Assembly (NCBI GenBank): GCA_041688015.1
Contig: JBDNIY010000001.1
Location: 62,001-126,000 of the forward strand
Direction: 5' to 3'
Source: Parvibaculum sp041688015
Lineage (GTDB): Bacteria; Pseudomonadota; Alphaproteobacteria; Parvibaculales; Parvibaculaceae
Length of the DNA: 64,000 nt
Shown here piece by piece: positions 17,669 to 27,104 of the stretch. Both the position numbers and the translations under genes were made by a program. The notes under the pieces were generated by a model. It ran no database searches and had not been told where the DNA came from. It saw only the letters and a list, made by a program, of their open reading frames with translations. Numbering within the stretch: the first letter of the stretch is position 1; every line of letters starts with the position of its first letter.

Positions 17669-18676
17669 TTACGGCAGGCTGACCACAAGACGAACGAAGG
17701 GACCATGATAGAGCAAGTCGTCCTTGCTGCTGCCATAGCTTTCTGTGCCTACGGAACCTGTACCGTTCGTCGTGTCACGCACGCGGTCCATATAAGAAAC
17801 TTGATAACCCGTCGAAATCGTCAGCGGATGGTCGGGGAGCTTGTAGGAAACGCCTGCTTCCGCTTCGACCGTGTAGGCCATGTGATTGTCGCTGCTATTA
17901 ACGGTTGTACCACCGTTGTTATCCCAGCGAGACGTCTTCTGTTCGCCGAAAAGAACGCTTCCAAGTGCAGAGCCAAATACCGACACACCATTGGACGACA
18001 CCGGCACGCTATAAGACGCGCCGAGAATAGGGCCGTAGCCCTTATAGGTGGATTTCAGCGAGTCAGAATATTCATAGGTACGTGTGCCGCATACAAAAGC
18101 CGAACAGAAAATGTCTGTATTGGATTTCTGTTCAATTTGTCCATAACGCAGACCGGTCGTCAGGATCAAGGAACTGGCGCCGCCCAAGCCCACGTCATAA
18201 CCAACAGTAAGATCGACCATGTCCACGTTGAGGTGAGTCGAAACGGCAATTTCATTGTAGCTGGTGGTTGTATTGCCCAGCACATTGTAAATTGGATACC
18301 TCAAGGCCGAATTGCTATCGTCAAACGTTCCGGAATTGGCGTCTTGCGACGTACGGACGCCGGTATAGCTGAGACCAAATTTCCAGCCACCTTCAAAGCG
18401 CGCTGCGACGCCAGCTTCACCGTTGAACCCATCGCCAGTGTCCACATCAAAGGTGCGATTGCCACCGGCATGGTCATCGAACTGACCATAGGTCAAATCA
18501 CTGGAGCCGAAGCTGTAGCCGCCTTGAAGCATCAGATCGATGCCGAGAAAACCATGATTGTCGACGGTGGCCCATTGCGTATCTGCACCGCCGGAAGCCA
18601 TGGCTTGGGTCGAACCAAGTGAAAGTGCTGCGACTGCGGCACCCATCAGTAGTTTGTTATGAAATGCACTGCGCAA
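17669..18676 (-). CDS. Outer-membrane beta-barrel protein (Lpg1974-like)
   Basis: Secreted protein with a clear signal peptide (KLLMGAAVAALSLGSTQAMA, cleavage after AMA). The mature part alternates polar and hydrophobic residues with many Gly/aromatic turns, as in porin-like barrels. The segment VDLTVGYDVGLGGASSLILTTGLRY resembles the Legionella major-OMP-like (Lpg1974) family. Two Cys (FCSAFVCG) could form a loop disulfide. The C-terminus (LVVSLP) lacks the usual final Phe. It is transcribed away from the sulfotransferase gene, with a perfect CtrA-type box about 42 bp upstream of its start. Family assignment is moderate; pore function is inferred. Confidence 0.7.
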   Translation of the reverse strand: MRSAFHNKLLMGAAVAALSLGSTQAMASGGADTQWATVDNHGFLGIDLMLQGGYSFGSSDLTYGQFDDHAGGNRTFDVDTGDGFNGEAGVAARFEGGWKFGLSYTGVRTSQDANSGTFDDSNSALRYPIYNVLGNTTTSYNEIAVSTHLNVDMVDLTVGYDVGLGGASSLILTTGLRYGQIEQKSNTDIFCSAFVCGTRTYEYSDSLKSTYKGYGPILGASYSVPVSSNGVSVFGSALGSVLFGEQKTSRWDNNGGTTVNSSDNHMAYTVEAEAGVSYKLPDHPLTISTGYQVSYMDRVRDTTNGTGSVGTESYGSSKDDLLYHGPFVRLVVSLP

Positions 18677-18717
18677 TTTAACCTCAATTGGAAAATAAAA
18701 ACCATTAGTACAAGAAG

Positions 18718-18732
18718 TTAATTGTAGTTTAA
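18718..18732. promoter_or_regulatory. CtrA-type box TTAA-N7-TTAA
   Basis: TTAA 18718-18721 and TTAA 18729-18732 with seven bases between them (TTGTAGT). It lies 42-56 bp upstream of the barrel protein start (minus strand) and about 125 bp upstream of the sulfotransferase start. Confidence 0.55.
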
Positions 18733-18855
18733 CCTTCTATTCATGCAATATCTTGCATCTTGAAACGAATGGTGAATAATCGAAATAGCCTACGATGCTT
18801 CATTAATGTCACAGACGAATACATCGTGTACCAAGTAATCGGTTAAGAGAGAAAA

Positions 18856-19677
18856 ATGGGCGGAATAGTCTGGGTGGCGTCTTTTCCCAAGTCGGGTAAC
18901 ACTTGGGTGCGTCACTTTCTCCATGCGCTGCTCCAAGAGGGCAAGCAGAGCATCAACACCATGAATACGTTGACCGTGGGTGATGCAGCCGCAAAGTGGT
19001 ATCAGCCTTATTTCAATCAACCGGTTGAATCTTGCTCAGATGCAGAAATAGCCTCCGTGCGCCCGACAGTTTTGCGTGGCCTAGCGGCTCAGTCGGATGG
19101 TCTGGTGTTCGTCAATACGCACAACGCGCTCGTCAGCCATTTGGGCTCACCAATGATCGAAGGCTCGGTCACAGCAGGCGCAATCTATGTTATGCGTAAT
19201 CCATTGGATGTCGCTATTTCACTCGCCAGCTTTCAAGGAACCGCAATCGACACAGCCATCGACGAAATGGTGATGCAGGGGGCGACGGGGCCTACGGCCA
19301 AAAAATTTGTTTATCAGTATTTTGGGTCTTGGGCGGAGCATGTTGAAAGTTGGACGCGTCGCCCCATGCGCCAGCTTCATGTCATGCGCTATGAAGACAT
19401 GCTGGAAAAACCGCAGGCCACCTTCGGCGACCTAGCCAAATTTCTGCGCATCCCCGCCGCCCCAGCAGCAATCAAAAAAGCCATCAAGGCATCGTCCTTC
19501 GACAAGCTGCGCAAGGAAGAAGAAGAGCAGGGGTTCATCGAGCGCCCAGACACCGCTGACAGATTTTTCCGCGAAGGCAAAGCGGGCCAATGGCGCGACA
19601 CCCTGTCTGCCGATCAGATCAAACGTCTCAAAGACGTCCTCGGCCCCCAGATGAAACGCTTTGGCTATATGCCCTGA
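18856..19677 (+). CDS. PAPS-dependent sulfotransferase domain protein
   Basis: Transfers sulfate from PAPS to an acceptor that the sequence does not reveal (273 aa). The 5'-phosphosulfate loop is ASFPKSGNTWVRHFL at residues ~8-22, and the 3'-phosphate site is YVMRNPLDVAISL near residue 115. RYEDMLEKPQATFGDLAKFL and the final REGKAGQWRDTLS segment also match the family. There is no signal peptide, so it is cytosolic. It stands alone, divergent from a barrel protein gene, and is followed by a terminator. Confidence 0.88.
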   Translation: MGGIVWVASFPKSGNTWVRHFLHALLQEGKQSINTMNTLTVGDAAAKWYQPYFNQPVESCSDAEIASVRPTVLRGLAAQSDGLVFVNTHNALVSHLGSPMIEGSVTAGAIYVMRNPLDVAISLASFQGTAIDTAIDEMVMQGATGPTAKKFVYQYFGSWAEHVESWTRRPMRQLHVMRYEDMLEKPQATFGDLAKFLRIPAAPAAIKKAIKASSFDKLRKEEEEQGFIERPDTADRFFREGKAGQWRDTLSADQIKRLKDVLGPQMKRFGYMP

Positions 19678-19706
19678 TCCCCAATAAGCCCGATCCCCAA
19701 ACAAAA

Positions 19707-19740
19707 AAAGCTGCAGCGGAGGCAATTCTACTGCGGCTTT
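19707..19740 (+). terminator. Probable Rho-independent terminator
   Basis: Stem AAAGCTGCAG (19707-19716) / CTGCGGCTTT (19731-19740), with one G-T pair, followed by a T-rich stretch. It lies between the convergent sulfotransferase and bactofilin genes. Confidence 0.6.
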
Positions 19741-19776
19741 GTCGTTTTATACGCCTCAACACTGAGGCGAACGGCC

Positions 19777-20364
19777 TTACTGCGCGGCGGGGCGCTTGAC
19801 CACGACGCCGCCATCACCCACCACAACCGGGCTTGTTGAAGCTTCAGCCGCGTGCGGCGTCATGGGGCGGGGGGCAGCAGACAGCGGCGACGCGCTGACC
19901 GGACGGGCAGCAACAGGTGCCTTGACGCTGGTGTTGGCGCTGGCCTGACCAATCGGATCGTCGGAATGGCGACAATTGCCTTCAAAGAAGGCCCCGGTTT
20001 CCACTGCCAAGGCTTCATGCAGAATGTCGCCTTCGACATGGCAGGTCGAGGCCAACTGCACGCGGCGGCCGCGAATGGTGCCGATCACGCGGCCACGGAT
20101 CACGATATCTTCGGCCACGACTTCGCCATTGACTGAGGCTTTCTCGCCGATGGTTAGCGACTGGCTGCGAATATCACCCTCGACGGTGCCATCGATCTGA
20201 ATGTCGCCGGTGGCCACAAGGTTACCGTGAACCACCAGATCGGTGGAAATAATAGACGGCACAGCGCGCACGCCATTGCGTTTGCCCGACGGCGTAGGGG
20301 CCATAGGGGCCGCCGCCTGAATGACGGGACGATCGGTGTCTTTATCTTTGTTTCGCGAAAACAT
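19777..20364 (-). CDS. Bactofilin
   Basis: Polymerising cytoskeletal protein with a beta-helical core (195 aa from ATG 20364). The core (about residues 35-130) shows the short repeating strands of the DUF583/bactofilin fold: IISTDLVVHGNLVATGDIQIDG, VEGDIRSQSLTIGEKASVNG, VVAEDIVIRGRVIGTIRG, VQLASTCHVEGDILHEALAVETGAFFEG. The flanking tails are Pro/Ala-rich and disordered. The start MFSRNKDKD is preferred over longer in-frame starts because it resembles other bactofilin N-termini. It overlaps the M23 peptidase gene by 23 bp; bactofilins commonly recruit such peptidases to control cell shape. Confidence 0.93.
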   Translation of the reverse strand: MFSRNKDKDTDRPVIQAAAPMAPTPSGKRNGVRAVPSIISTDLVVHGNLVATGDIQIDGTVEGDIRSQSLTIGEKASVNGEVVAEDIVIRGRVIGTIRGRRVQLASTCHVEGDILHEALAVETGAFFEGNCRHSDDPIGQASANTSVKAPVAARPVSASPLSAAPRPMTPHAAEASTSPVVVGDGGVVVKRPAAQ

Positions 20365-21763
20365 AATGCCCTGCCTCAATGAACTTGGTGGGGTCGCGTA
20401 CAATTCCGTCAAACCACACTTCATAGTGAAGATGCGGCCCAGTGCTTCGGCCGGTGGACCCGACACGGCCGATGACGTCTCGAAATGCAATTTTTTGGCC
20501 AACTTTGACCTTGATGGCGCTCAAGTGCCCATAACGGGTTTTGAACCCATTGCCGATGTCGATTTCAATCATGTTGCCATAGGCCCCACGAGGCCCCGCG
20601 TAGACGACCGTGCCCGACGTTGTGGAATAGACCGGTGCCCCATAAGCGGTCGCCATGTCTTCACCGGCATGAAACGCCACTCGGCCCGTAAAGGGGTCAC
20701 GGCGCGCGCCAAAGCCACTGCTTTGATGAAAGCCGTTCAGCGGTTCAGCTAGCGGCATTTTGACAATGGTTCTCTCAAGTTCCGCCATGGTGTGGATATT
20801 CTGGCTGACCCGTGAAAGCTGTTTGTCGAAGGCATTTTCGCTGCCGCCACCTGCCAGGGCTTCGCCTTCGGCCAACCCGAGCAGTGGCCCGCCTTCGCCT
20901 TGATCGCCTCGGTCACCTGTGGCGCTGTCATCGCCCGCACCGCCAATTTTTTTCAGCAGCGTTCCCACATCAGCGACATTTGTCATGCCTATGATAGAGG
21001 TCAGTTCACGGATGCGCCGGTCGGTTGTCTCGTCGATTGTATTGATGAAGCTCTGTTGTGCCCGATCCAAATTGGTCAGTTTTGTATCAATCAGAGACGT
21101 TGTCCCCAATTGACCCACATCCGCGTCCGCCGCGCTGGTCAGGCTCGCAACGTCAATGCCGCCGCTTTCGCTGCCGTCAATCACATAGGTTTGGCCGCTG
21201 CCTTTGTGCTGTGGTCGCGTGGTGGTCTGGGCGATGTTGACGCCCTCAGAGTCTTGATCGACCGACATCAAAATCGTGTTGCCTTGCGTATTGGCGGCGG
21301 TGCTGCGCGCCGTGGCCGCATAGCGCTTGCGCATCTGGTCAAGCTCTGTCCCCGCCGAACGGCGCTGGCCCATCAGCGCGGTCAACTGGCGATGCTTGTC
21401 TTCAAGCTCGCGTGTCGTCGCCAAAAAGCGTTCCTGCGAAATCACCAACTGGCCGTTCAAACCATCGTAAGCCGATTGCAATTGCGCCAAGCGTTCTTCG
21501 TAAGCGCCTTGCATCTTGCTGTAGCGCTGATCCTTCGAGGCGATGATCTGCTGCTTGAAAACAACGTTGACGGATGAAAAAGCGATCCAACCGAAAAAGA
21601 CCACGGCGATCCCTAAAAAGATGGCTTGGGTGGAGGGCGAGAACGAGATGAACTGAACCTGTCCACGGCTCCGCAGATAAACCTGGCGTTCGACATAGTG
21701 GTGACGCAGAAACCGACGCACGGCGTCTCCAAATTCCGAACCGCTATGGTGCACGCCCCTCAT
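20342..21763 (-). CDS. M23-family (LytM) metallopeptidase, membrane-anchored
   Basis: Periplasmic endopeptidase predicted to cut peptidoglycan cross-links. It has a basic cytoplasmic N-terminus, one transmembrane segment (TQAIFLGIAVVFFGWIAFSSV), a coiled coil (about residues 80-160), a low-complexity linker, and a C-terminal LytM domain. Zinc motifs are HAGED (GRVAFHAGEDMA) and HLH (GPHLHYEVWFDG), with GHLSAIKVKVGQ between them. ATG 21763 is chosen because AGGGGG precedes it at about 9 nt; 21811 is an alternative. The overlapping bactofilin gene suggests a LmdC/BacA-type pair in which the peptidase's cytoplasmic tail binds the filament. Confidence 0.93.
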   Translation of the reverse strand: MRGVHHSGSEFGDAVRRFLRHHYVERQVYLRSRGQVQFISFSPSTQAIFLGIAVVFFGWIAFSSVNVVFKQQIIASKDQRYSKMQGAYEERLAQLQSAYDGLNGQLVISQERFLATTRELEDKHRQLTALMGQRRSAGTELDQMRKRYAATARSTAANTQGNTILMSVDQDSEGVNIAQTTTRPQHKGSGQTYVIDGSESGGIDVASLTSAADADVGQLGTTSLIDTKLTNLDRAQQSFINTIDETTDRRIRELTSIIGMTNVADVGTLLKKIGGAGDDSATGDRGDQGEGGPLLGLAEGEALAGGGSENAFDKQLSRVSQNIHTMAELERTIVKMPLAEPLNGFHQSSGFGARRDPFTGRVAFHAGEDMATAYGAPVYSTTSGTVVYAGPRGAYGNMIEIDIGNGFKTRYGHLSAIKVKVGQKIAFRDVIGRVGSTGRSTGPHLHYEVWFDGIVRDPTKFIEAGHYVFAKQR

Positions 21764-21979
21764 GCGCCATTTCCCCCTAATTTTAATGTCAGCCTGTGAG
21801 TTCGGGCCCATTTTTCAGCACACGTATTAACATTTGGTGTGCATGGTTAATGACCCTTAACCATCTCATCGTCGACGTCACATAACTCAAAAAACTGCAT
21901 CGTGGCCCCCACCACTGTCCCATTTAGTGTCACTCATTAAAGCCGCGATGAAAAGACCTTTTCACCATCGGAGTATAAA

Positions 21980-22792
21980 TCATGCCGTCGAAAGAGGCAG
22001 ATAGAAGGGTGGCGGCAGGCCCGCTTTGTCGCGCGCTGCCACGTTGAAGGGCTGTTTGAGGATACCGCGAAAGTGCTTGCGCACCAATTGGTGAAAGGTT
22101 TCTTCAGACGATAGCCCGCTAAGATCACAAAAATATGAAAACCACCGCGCACCAGCCCCTACATGTTGTTGTTCGTCGCGATAAATCATCGCCAGCACCG
22201 CTGCGCTCTCATGGTCGCCCGCGTTGGTGAGCTTCTCGATCATCCCTGGCGTCACGTCCAGCCCACGCGCTTCCAGCACCATCGGCACCACGGCCAACCG
22301 CGCTAACAAGCTATGGCCCGTTTCTGCCGCCGCCTCCCACAAGCCGTTATGGGCGGGCAGGTCACCATAACCCCCGCCTGTTGCGGCCAGCCGGGTTTGC
22401 AGCGCCAGAAAATGCTTGGCTTCCTCGTCACCCACTTTCACCCAATCATCGAAAAAAGCGCGCGGCAGATCGTCTCCGGCCCAGCGCCCGGCCATATCAA
22501 AGGCCAGATCAATCGCATTGAGTTCGATATGGGCCAGCGCATGCAGCAGCGCAAAGCGCCCGCGTGGCCCCTTGAAGGTGCGCTTGGGCATAGCGCGGTG
22601 CGACAGCAGCTCCGGCTTTTCAGGTCGGCTTGGCCCGTCGGGCATCGCCGCATCGTCTGGCGAGGTGAGGGTGAGATCACCGCCGCGCCAAGCCGCTGCC
22701 ACCTGATGCGCCAGCCGCGCCTTGGCTTCCGCCTCGCCGCAAGTCAGCACGGCGCGCGCACCCGCCGCCAATGACGCAAAAGTCTGGGTCAA
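21980..22792 (-). CDS. DUF455 ferritin-like domain protein
   Basis: 270-residue member of the COG2833/DUF455 family, a ferritin-like helical bundle of unknown function. Candidate metal-binding motifs are HIELNAIDLAFD, KVGDEEAKHFLAL and MIYRDEQQHVGAGARWF. Its ATG overlaps the stop of the peroxiredoxin gene (ATGA at 22789-22792), so the two are translationally coupled. Together they suggest an oxidative-stress or metal-related role, which is inference. Confidence 0.8.
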   Translation of the reverse strand: MTQTFASLAAGARAVLTCGEAEAKARLAHQVAAAWRGGDLTLTSPDDAAMPDGPSRPEKPELLSHRAMPKRTFKGPRGRFALLHALAHIELNAIDLAFDMAGRWAGDDLPRAFFDDWVKVGDEEAKHFLALQTRLAATGGGYGDLPAHNGLWEAAAETGHSLLARLAVVPMVLEARGLDVTPGMIEKLTNAGDHESAAVLAMIYRDEQQHVGAGARWFSYFCDLSGLSSEETFHQLVRKHFRGILKQPFNVAARDKAGLPPPFYLPLSTA

Positions 22793-23298
22793 ATCTCTTT
22801 CACCGCCGCCAACACGTCGGCCGCGTGTTCCTTCACCTTCACCTTCACCTTGGGCCAGATCCGCGTGATCACGCCCTTCTCGTTGATAAGAAAAGTCGTG
22901 CGGTTGATCCCCATGAATTTACGGCCATAGAGGCTCTTTTCCGCCCAGACGCCATAAGCCTCTAGCATCTCGCCGCTTTCATCCGACAAAAGCCGCACCG
23001 TCAGCGCGTGCTTGTCGCGAAACTTGCAATGCTTCTCGACCGTATCCTTGGACACGCCCAATACCACGGCGCCTGCCTTTGCAAAGGCGGCTTTCTTGGC
23101 TGAAAAGTCGATCGCCTCGATGGTGCAGCCCGGCGTGTCGTCCTTGGGGTAAAAATAGAGCACCACCTTCTTGCCCTTCAGCCCCTTGAGTGTCACTTCC
23201 GAGCCATCGTCGGCGGGGAGCGCGAAGGCGGGGGCTTTTGCGCCTGCCTCCAGCCCGTTGGGCATGGTTACTGTCTTTGCTGCAACTGCTTTAGCCAT
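22789..23298 (-). CDS. bcp: Thioredoxin-dependent peroxiredoxin (Bcp/PrxQ)
   Basis: Reduces peroxides through a peroxidatic Cys in DDTPGCTIEAIDF (Cys 58 from ATG 23298). The usual resolving Cys five residues later is Ile 63, so another Cys (for example in KHCKF) or an external thiol must resolve the sulfenic acid. GVSKDTVEKHCKF, DESGEMLEAYGVW and GINRTTFLINEKG fit the AhpC/TSA fold. The start is set by GGAG upstream of MAKAV; a start at 23322 is possible. Confidence 0.9.
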   Translation of the reverse strand: MAKAVAAKTVTMPNGLEAGAKAPAFALPADDGSEVTLKGLKGKKVVLYFYPKDDTPGCTIEAIDFSAKKAAFAKAGAVVLGVSKDTVEKHCKFRDKHALTVRLLSDESGEMLEAYGVWAEKSLYGRKFMGINRTTFLINEKGVITRIWPKVKVKVKEHAADVLAAVKEI

Positions 23299-23464
23299 TC
23301 CGCACTCCAGTATTGTCTGCATCGGTCGTGTTTTAAACCGACATGGTAAACGCCCGGCGACATCTTGTCGGGCTATTTCATGCCATTTCTAGAGACTTCC
23401 TGCGCCTCTCCGGCTAAAAAAGCGGGACGGTTCTCATTCTGGCCGTTCTTTTGCTTCAGGATAT

Positions 23465-26400
23465 GTGTCCGCCAAATGGGGTAGGGCGCTACAGGAGACC
23501 GTTCCTTCGTTGTTTCGTCGTGTAAGCAAATTTTTTCTGGAAGCAATTGGCGTTACCGTGGCGGTGAGCGCGGTTCTGCTTGCCGTTTTGGCCTGGCGTC
23601 TTTCGGCGGGGCCGGTCTCGCTTCCCATTTTGAGCCAAATCCTCCAAGACGCCGTCAGCGGCGAGTTGGAAGGCGGCACCATCACCATCGGCGACACCAT
23701 CCTGCGTTGGGCGCCCGATAGCCACCAGCTTGGCCTGCGCGTCGTCAACGTCACCATCAACGGGGCCGACGGCAATCCCGTCACCACGCTGCCCCAGCTT
23801 TCCTTCCGCCTGTCCGTCCCCGCTTTGCTGCGGGGCCATTTCGCGCCCACATCGGTCGAGCTTTACGGCGTCACCACCACCTTGCTGCGCCGCCCCAGCG
23901 GTCTGTCGCTCGGTCTTGCGCCTGCCAACAAGGTCGCCGATCACCCGAGCAACATTGTTCTTGGCCCGATGATCGAAGCCCTGGTTTCAGGCTCGGCAGA
24001 TATGCCTGTGCTGGCCTATCTGCGCCGCGTCGGCATCCATGACGCCACCCTCCGCGTCGTCGATGAGGTCAACAGCGTCACCTTTGAAGCCCCCAACGCC
24101 AATCTTGAGTTCTATCGCAGCGATAATGAATTGGCCGCCACCTTGAGCGCCGATCTGACGCTCGACGACACCACTGGTCATATCGATCTCAAGGGAACCT
24201 TGCCTCAGGGCGCCGACGTCGCCTCGGTGCATATGAACGTCACGGGCATCGTGCCCGCCGCGCTCGCCCGCATGTCACCGTCGTTTCACAACTACGCATC
24301 GGTGGACGCGCCCATCTCGACGGTGGGTGATCTCGATATCCTGCGCGACGGCACGGTCAAGGCCGCTCGCCTCGAAGTGGAATCCGGCAAGGGTCGTTTT
24401 CACATCCCCGGTCTTGCCCAAGCCCCCGTTGAACTCGAAAAAGCCCGTGCCGAATTGACGCTTGATGCGCTCGCCCATCGCATCGAGGTCAAAGACCTCA
24501 CCCTTCAGGCTGGCCCCCATAGCATTACGATGAAGGGGAATATCGTTTATGCGATGGGCAAGGGCGTCAATATTTCGACCGCCGCGCTCGATCTCACCGC
24601 AGGCAAGACCACCACCGAAATCGAGGGCGTCTTTGAAGGCCCCGTCACCTTCGACAACGCACATTTTGTGGGCACGCTGGATTTCGACAACCGCGCCATC
24701 GACATCAAGCAAGTCACGCTCGGTGTCGCGGGCGGCAAAATTACCGCCTCAGGTATCGTCGGCGAAGGCGAGCGCTCGCCCGCCCTCAAGGCAACTGCCA
24801 CCATCGGCCAAATGCCCATCAATGAGGCGCGCGCCGTCTGGCCGCTCTTCCTCTCGCCCAAGTCGCGCGATTGGGTGGTCAAAAATCTTAAAGACGGCGA
24901 CCTGATGGGCGGCGAGCTTTATATCGACGTGGCCGCCAATGTGCTCGCCGACGATGAAGTCACTCACACGCCGCTCCCCGACGGGGGGCTGCGCTTTGAG
25001 TTCAACATCCGTGGCTCAACAGTCAGCTATCTCCACGACATGCCGCCACTCGAAAATGTCGTGGCCCGTGGCCTCGTCGCCAATAATCGGTTTGACGCCT
25101 ATGTGTCGTCGGCCAGCGTCACCGTCAGCCCTGATCACGTGCTGGCGCTGTCCAATGGCCGCTTCACCGACTCTGAATTGTCAAACCACCATACGCGCGG
25201 TCAGATCAGTTTTCTCGCCACCGGCCAGACCGCCGATATTCTAGCGCTGCTCGACCACGAGCCGCTCCACCTCATCAGCAAATTCGGCATCGACCCCGCC
25301 ATCATCGGCGGCGCGGCCACCGTCAACGCGCAGCTCAATCTGCCGCTCGTCAAAGAAGTCACCATCGACGAAGTTGATTTCTCCGGCACGGCACACGCCG
25401 AAGATGTCTCGATCCCCCATATCCAGCCCGACCTTTCTATCACCGGCGGCACGCTCGACATTGATGTCTCGCGTGCTGGGCTCAAAGCCACTGGCACCAT
25501 CGCGCTCAACAACATTGCGCCGTTCAATCTCGTCTGGACCGAACGCTTCACGCGCGGCAATGGGCCAAGCTCGGCTTACACGCTATCAGGCGACATCGAC
25601 AACGCAGGCCGCGCCGCCATCGGCTTGCACTTTGACAAATACCTCGATGGGCCCGTCACGCTCAAAGCCGCGCTGACGGGCAGCGGCCCCAACATCAATC
25701 ACGCGGCCATCCATGCCGACCTCACACGCACCAAGGTCATGGTCAATTATCTCGGCTGGACGAAACCCGCCGACGCCGCCCTCAGCCTTGATGTCGATCT
25801 CTCGCTCACGCCCGATCTTTATCGTTTCAAGGGCTTCAAGCTCGCGGGCGAGGGCGTCGATGTGCATGGCGATTTTGACATGAACAAAACATGGGATTGG
25901 ATGAGCCTCGACCTGCCCGTCGTCAGGCTCGGCCCCGCCAACAGCTTCGCCATGCAAGGCCGCCGCGATGCCAAGGGCACATTGTCGCTCGATATCAGCG
26001 GCGCGCGCGCCGATGCTAGCGGCTTGTTGCACAGCTTTGTCTCGGGCAATGGCGACAAGGCCGAGGCCGAAGCCGCCGCCAGCCGCCTCGTCACCCCAGA
26101 GATGGTGGCCGATCCCGCCCGCCGCAGTGCCATCAGCGCCAGCATCGCTCATGTCACAGGCCAGAACGGCACGCATTTTTCTAAACTTGAGGCGCATTTC
26201 ACGCTGATCGACGATTGGGTCTATGCCCTCAAGATCGACAGCCTCGACCAAACACAAAAACCGATCATGGCTGAGATCGCGCCGGGCCCAGAGCGCAGCC
26301 GCGTTTTTTCCATGGCCTCCAGCGATGCCGGCTCCATTTTCCGCACCTTGGATTTGGCCAATGGCGTCAAGGGCGGCGCGCTGACAGTCAAGGCGAGGTT

Positions 26401-27013
26401 CGATGACAGCCAGCCCGGCTCGCCCATGAAAGGTTCCATCGACGTCTTGAAATTTCGCGTCAGCAACGCGCCGGTGCTCGCCAAAATCCTGACCCTGGGT
26501 TCGCTCACCGGCATCAGCGACACCATGCAGGGCGATGGCATCTATTTTGATCATCTCATCTTGCCGTTCCGCGTCACCGGCCACCGCATCCATGTCGAGG
26601 ACGCCCGCCTCGCGGGTCCCGCCATCGGCTTGACCATGCAAGGCCAGATCGACCGCGTTATGGATGTGGTTGATCTCGAAGGCACGCTGGTCCCCGCCTA
26701 TACGATCAATTCGGTGCTCGGCAATGTGCCGTTGCTCGGCCCGCTGCTCATCGGCCGCGAAGGCGAGGGCATTTTCGGCATGACCTATAAGGTCAAGGGT
26801 GCGACAGATAATCCCAGTGTCATCGTCAATCCGCTGTCGGCCATCGCGCCCGGCTTCCTGCGTCGTCTGTTCGAGTTTGGCAATTCGCTGCCGCCAGAAC
26901 CCACACCTCCGGCCATAAACCCAGCCAAACCCGCCGAATCCGCGCCTCCCGTTGCGCCTATTCCATCAACGCCCGCCGCCCCTGACGCGCCCGCTTTGCT
27001 GCCCAGCAAATAG
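23465..27013 (+). CDS. Giant AsmA-like / DUF3971 (YhdP-type) envelope protein
   Basis: 1182-residue inner-membrane-anchored periplasmic protein. It has one N-terminal transmembrane helix (EAIGVTVAVSAVLLAVLAWRL) followed by long beta-rich repeats typical of the AsmA/TamB/YhdP superfamily, thought to bridge inner and outer membrane for phospholipid transport. DUF3971-like and AsmA_2-like segments are recognisable (ATIGQMPINEARAVWPLFLSPKSRDWV; then near the end LEGTLVPAYTINSVLGNVPLLGPLLIG). The tail is Pro/Ala-rich. It starts at GTG. It stands alone between divergent bcp and the downstream diiron gene. The specific cargo is unknown. Confidence 0.85.
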   Translation: MSAKWGRALQETVPSLFRRVSKFFLEAIGVTVAVSAVLLAVLAWRLSAGPVSLPILSQILQDAVSGELEGGTITIGDTILRWAPDSHQLGLRVVNVTINGADGNPVTTLPQLSFRLSVPALLRGHFAPTSVELYGVTTTLLRRPSGLSLGLAPANKVADHPSNIVLGPMIEALVSGSADMPVLAYLRRVGIHDATLRVVDEVNSVTFEAPNANLEFYRSDNELAATLSADLTLDDTTGHIDLKGTLPQGADVASVHMNVTGIVPAALARMSPSFHNYASVDAPISTVGDLDILRDGTVKAARLEVESGKGRFHIPGLAQAPVELEKARAELTLDALAHRIEVKDLTLQAGPHSITMKGNIVYAMGKGVNISTAALDLTAGKTTTEIEGVFEGPVTFDNAHFVGTLDFDNRAIDIKQVTLGVAGGKITASGIVGEGERSPALKATATIGQMPINEARAVWPLFLSPKSRDWVVKNLKDGDLMGGELYIDVAANVLADDEVTHTPLPDGGLRFEFNIRGSTVSYLHDMPPLENVVARGLVANNRFDAYVSSASVTVSPDHVLALSNGRFTDSELSNHHTRGQISFLATGQTADILALLDHEPLHLISKFGIDPAIIGGAATVNAQLNLPLVKEVTIDEVDFSGTAHAEDVSIPHIQPDLSITGGTLDIDVSRAGLKATGTIALNNIAPFNLVWTERFTRGNGPSSAYTLSGDIDNAGRAAIGLHFDKYLDGPVTLKAALTGSGPNINHAAIHADLTRTKVMVNYLGWTKPADAALSLDVDLSLTPDLYRFKGFKLAGEGVDVHGDFDMNKTWDWMSLDLPVVRLGPANSFAMQGRRDAKGTLSLDISGARADASGLLHSFVSGNGDKAEAEAAASRLVTPEMVADPARRSAISASIAHVTGQNGTHFSKLEAHFTLIDDWVYALKIDSLDQTQKPIMAEIAPGPERSRVFSMASSDAGSIFRTLDLANGVKGGALTVKARFDDSQPGSPMKGSIDVLKFRVSNAPVLAKILTLGSLTGISDTMQGDGIYFDHLILPFRVTGHRIHVEDARLAGPAIGLTMQGQIDRVMDVVDLEGTLVPAYTINSVLGNVPLLGPLLIGREGEGIFGMTYKVKGATDNPSVIVNPLSAIAPGFLRRLFEFGNSLPPEPTPPAINPAKPAESAPPVAPIPSTPAAPDAPALLPSK

Positions 27014-27104
27014 AAAAATGCGGAGTGCCGAATAGATATTGCGGAGTAAAGCTCCGCATATCATGCTGGTGCTAACGACATTCATGATTTGGGAGGTCAA
27101 GGCC

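Noticed and set aside
17660..18622. 320-aa plus-strand ORF opposite the barrel protein gene
   Set aside because: The minus strand has a signal peptide and barrel features; the plus-strand product does not.
25586..26641. 351-aa minus-strand ORF inside the AsmA-like gene
   Set aside because: Antisense reading of a GC-biased gene; no motif, and the plus strand codes a continuous 1182-aa protein.
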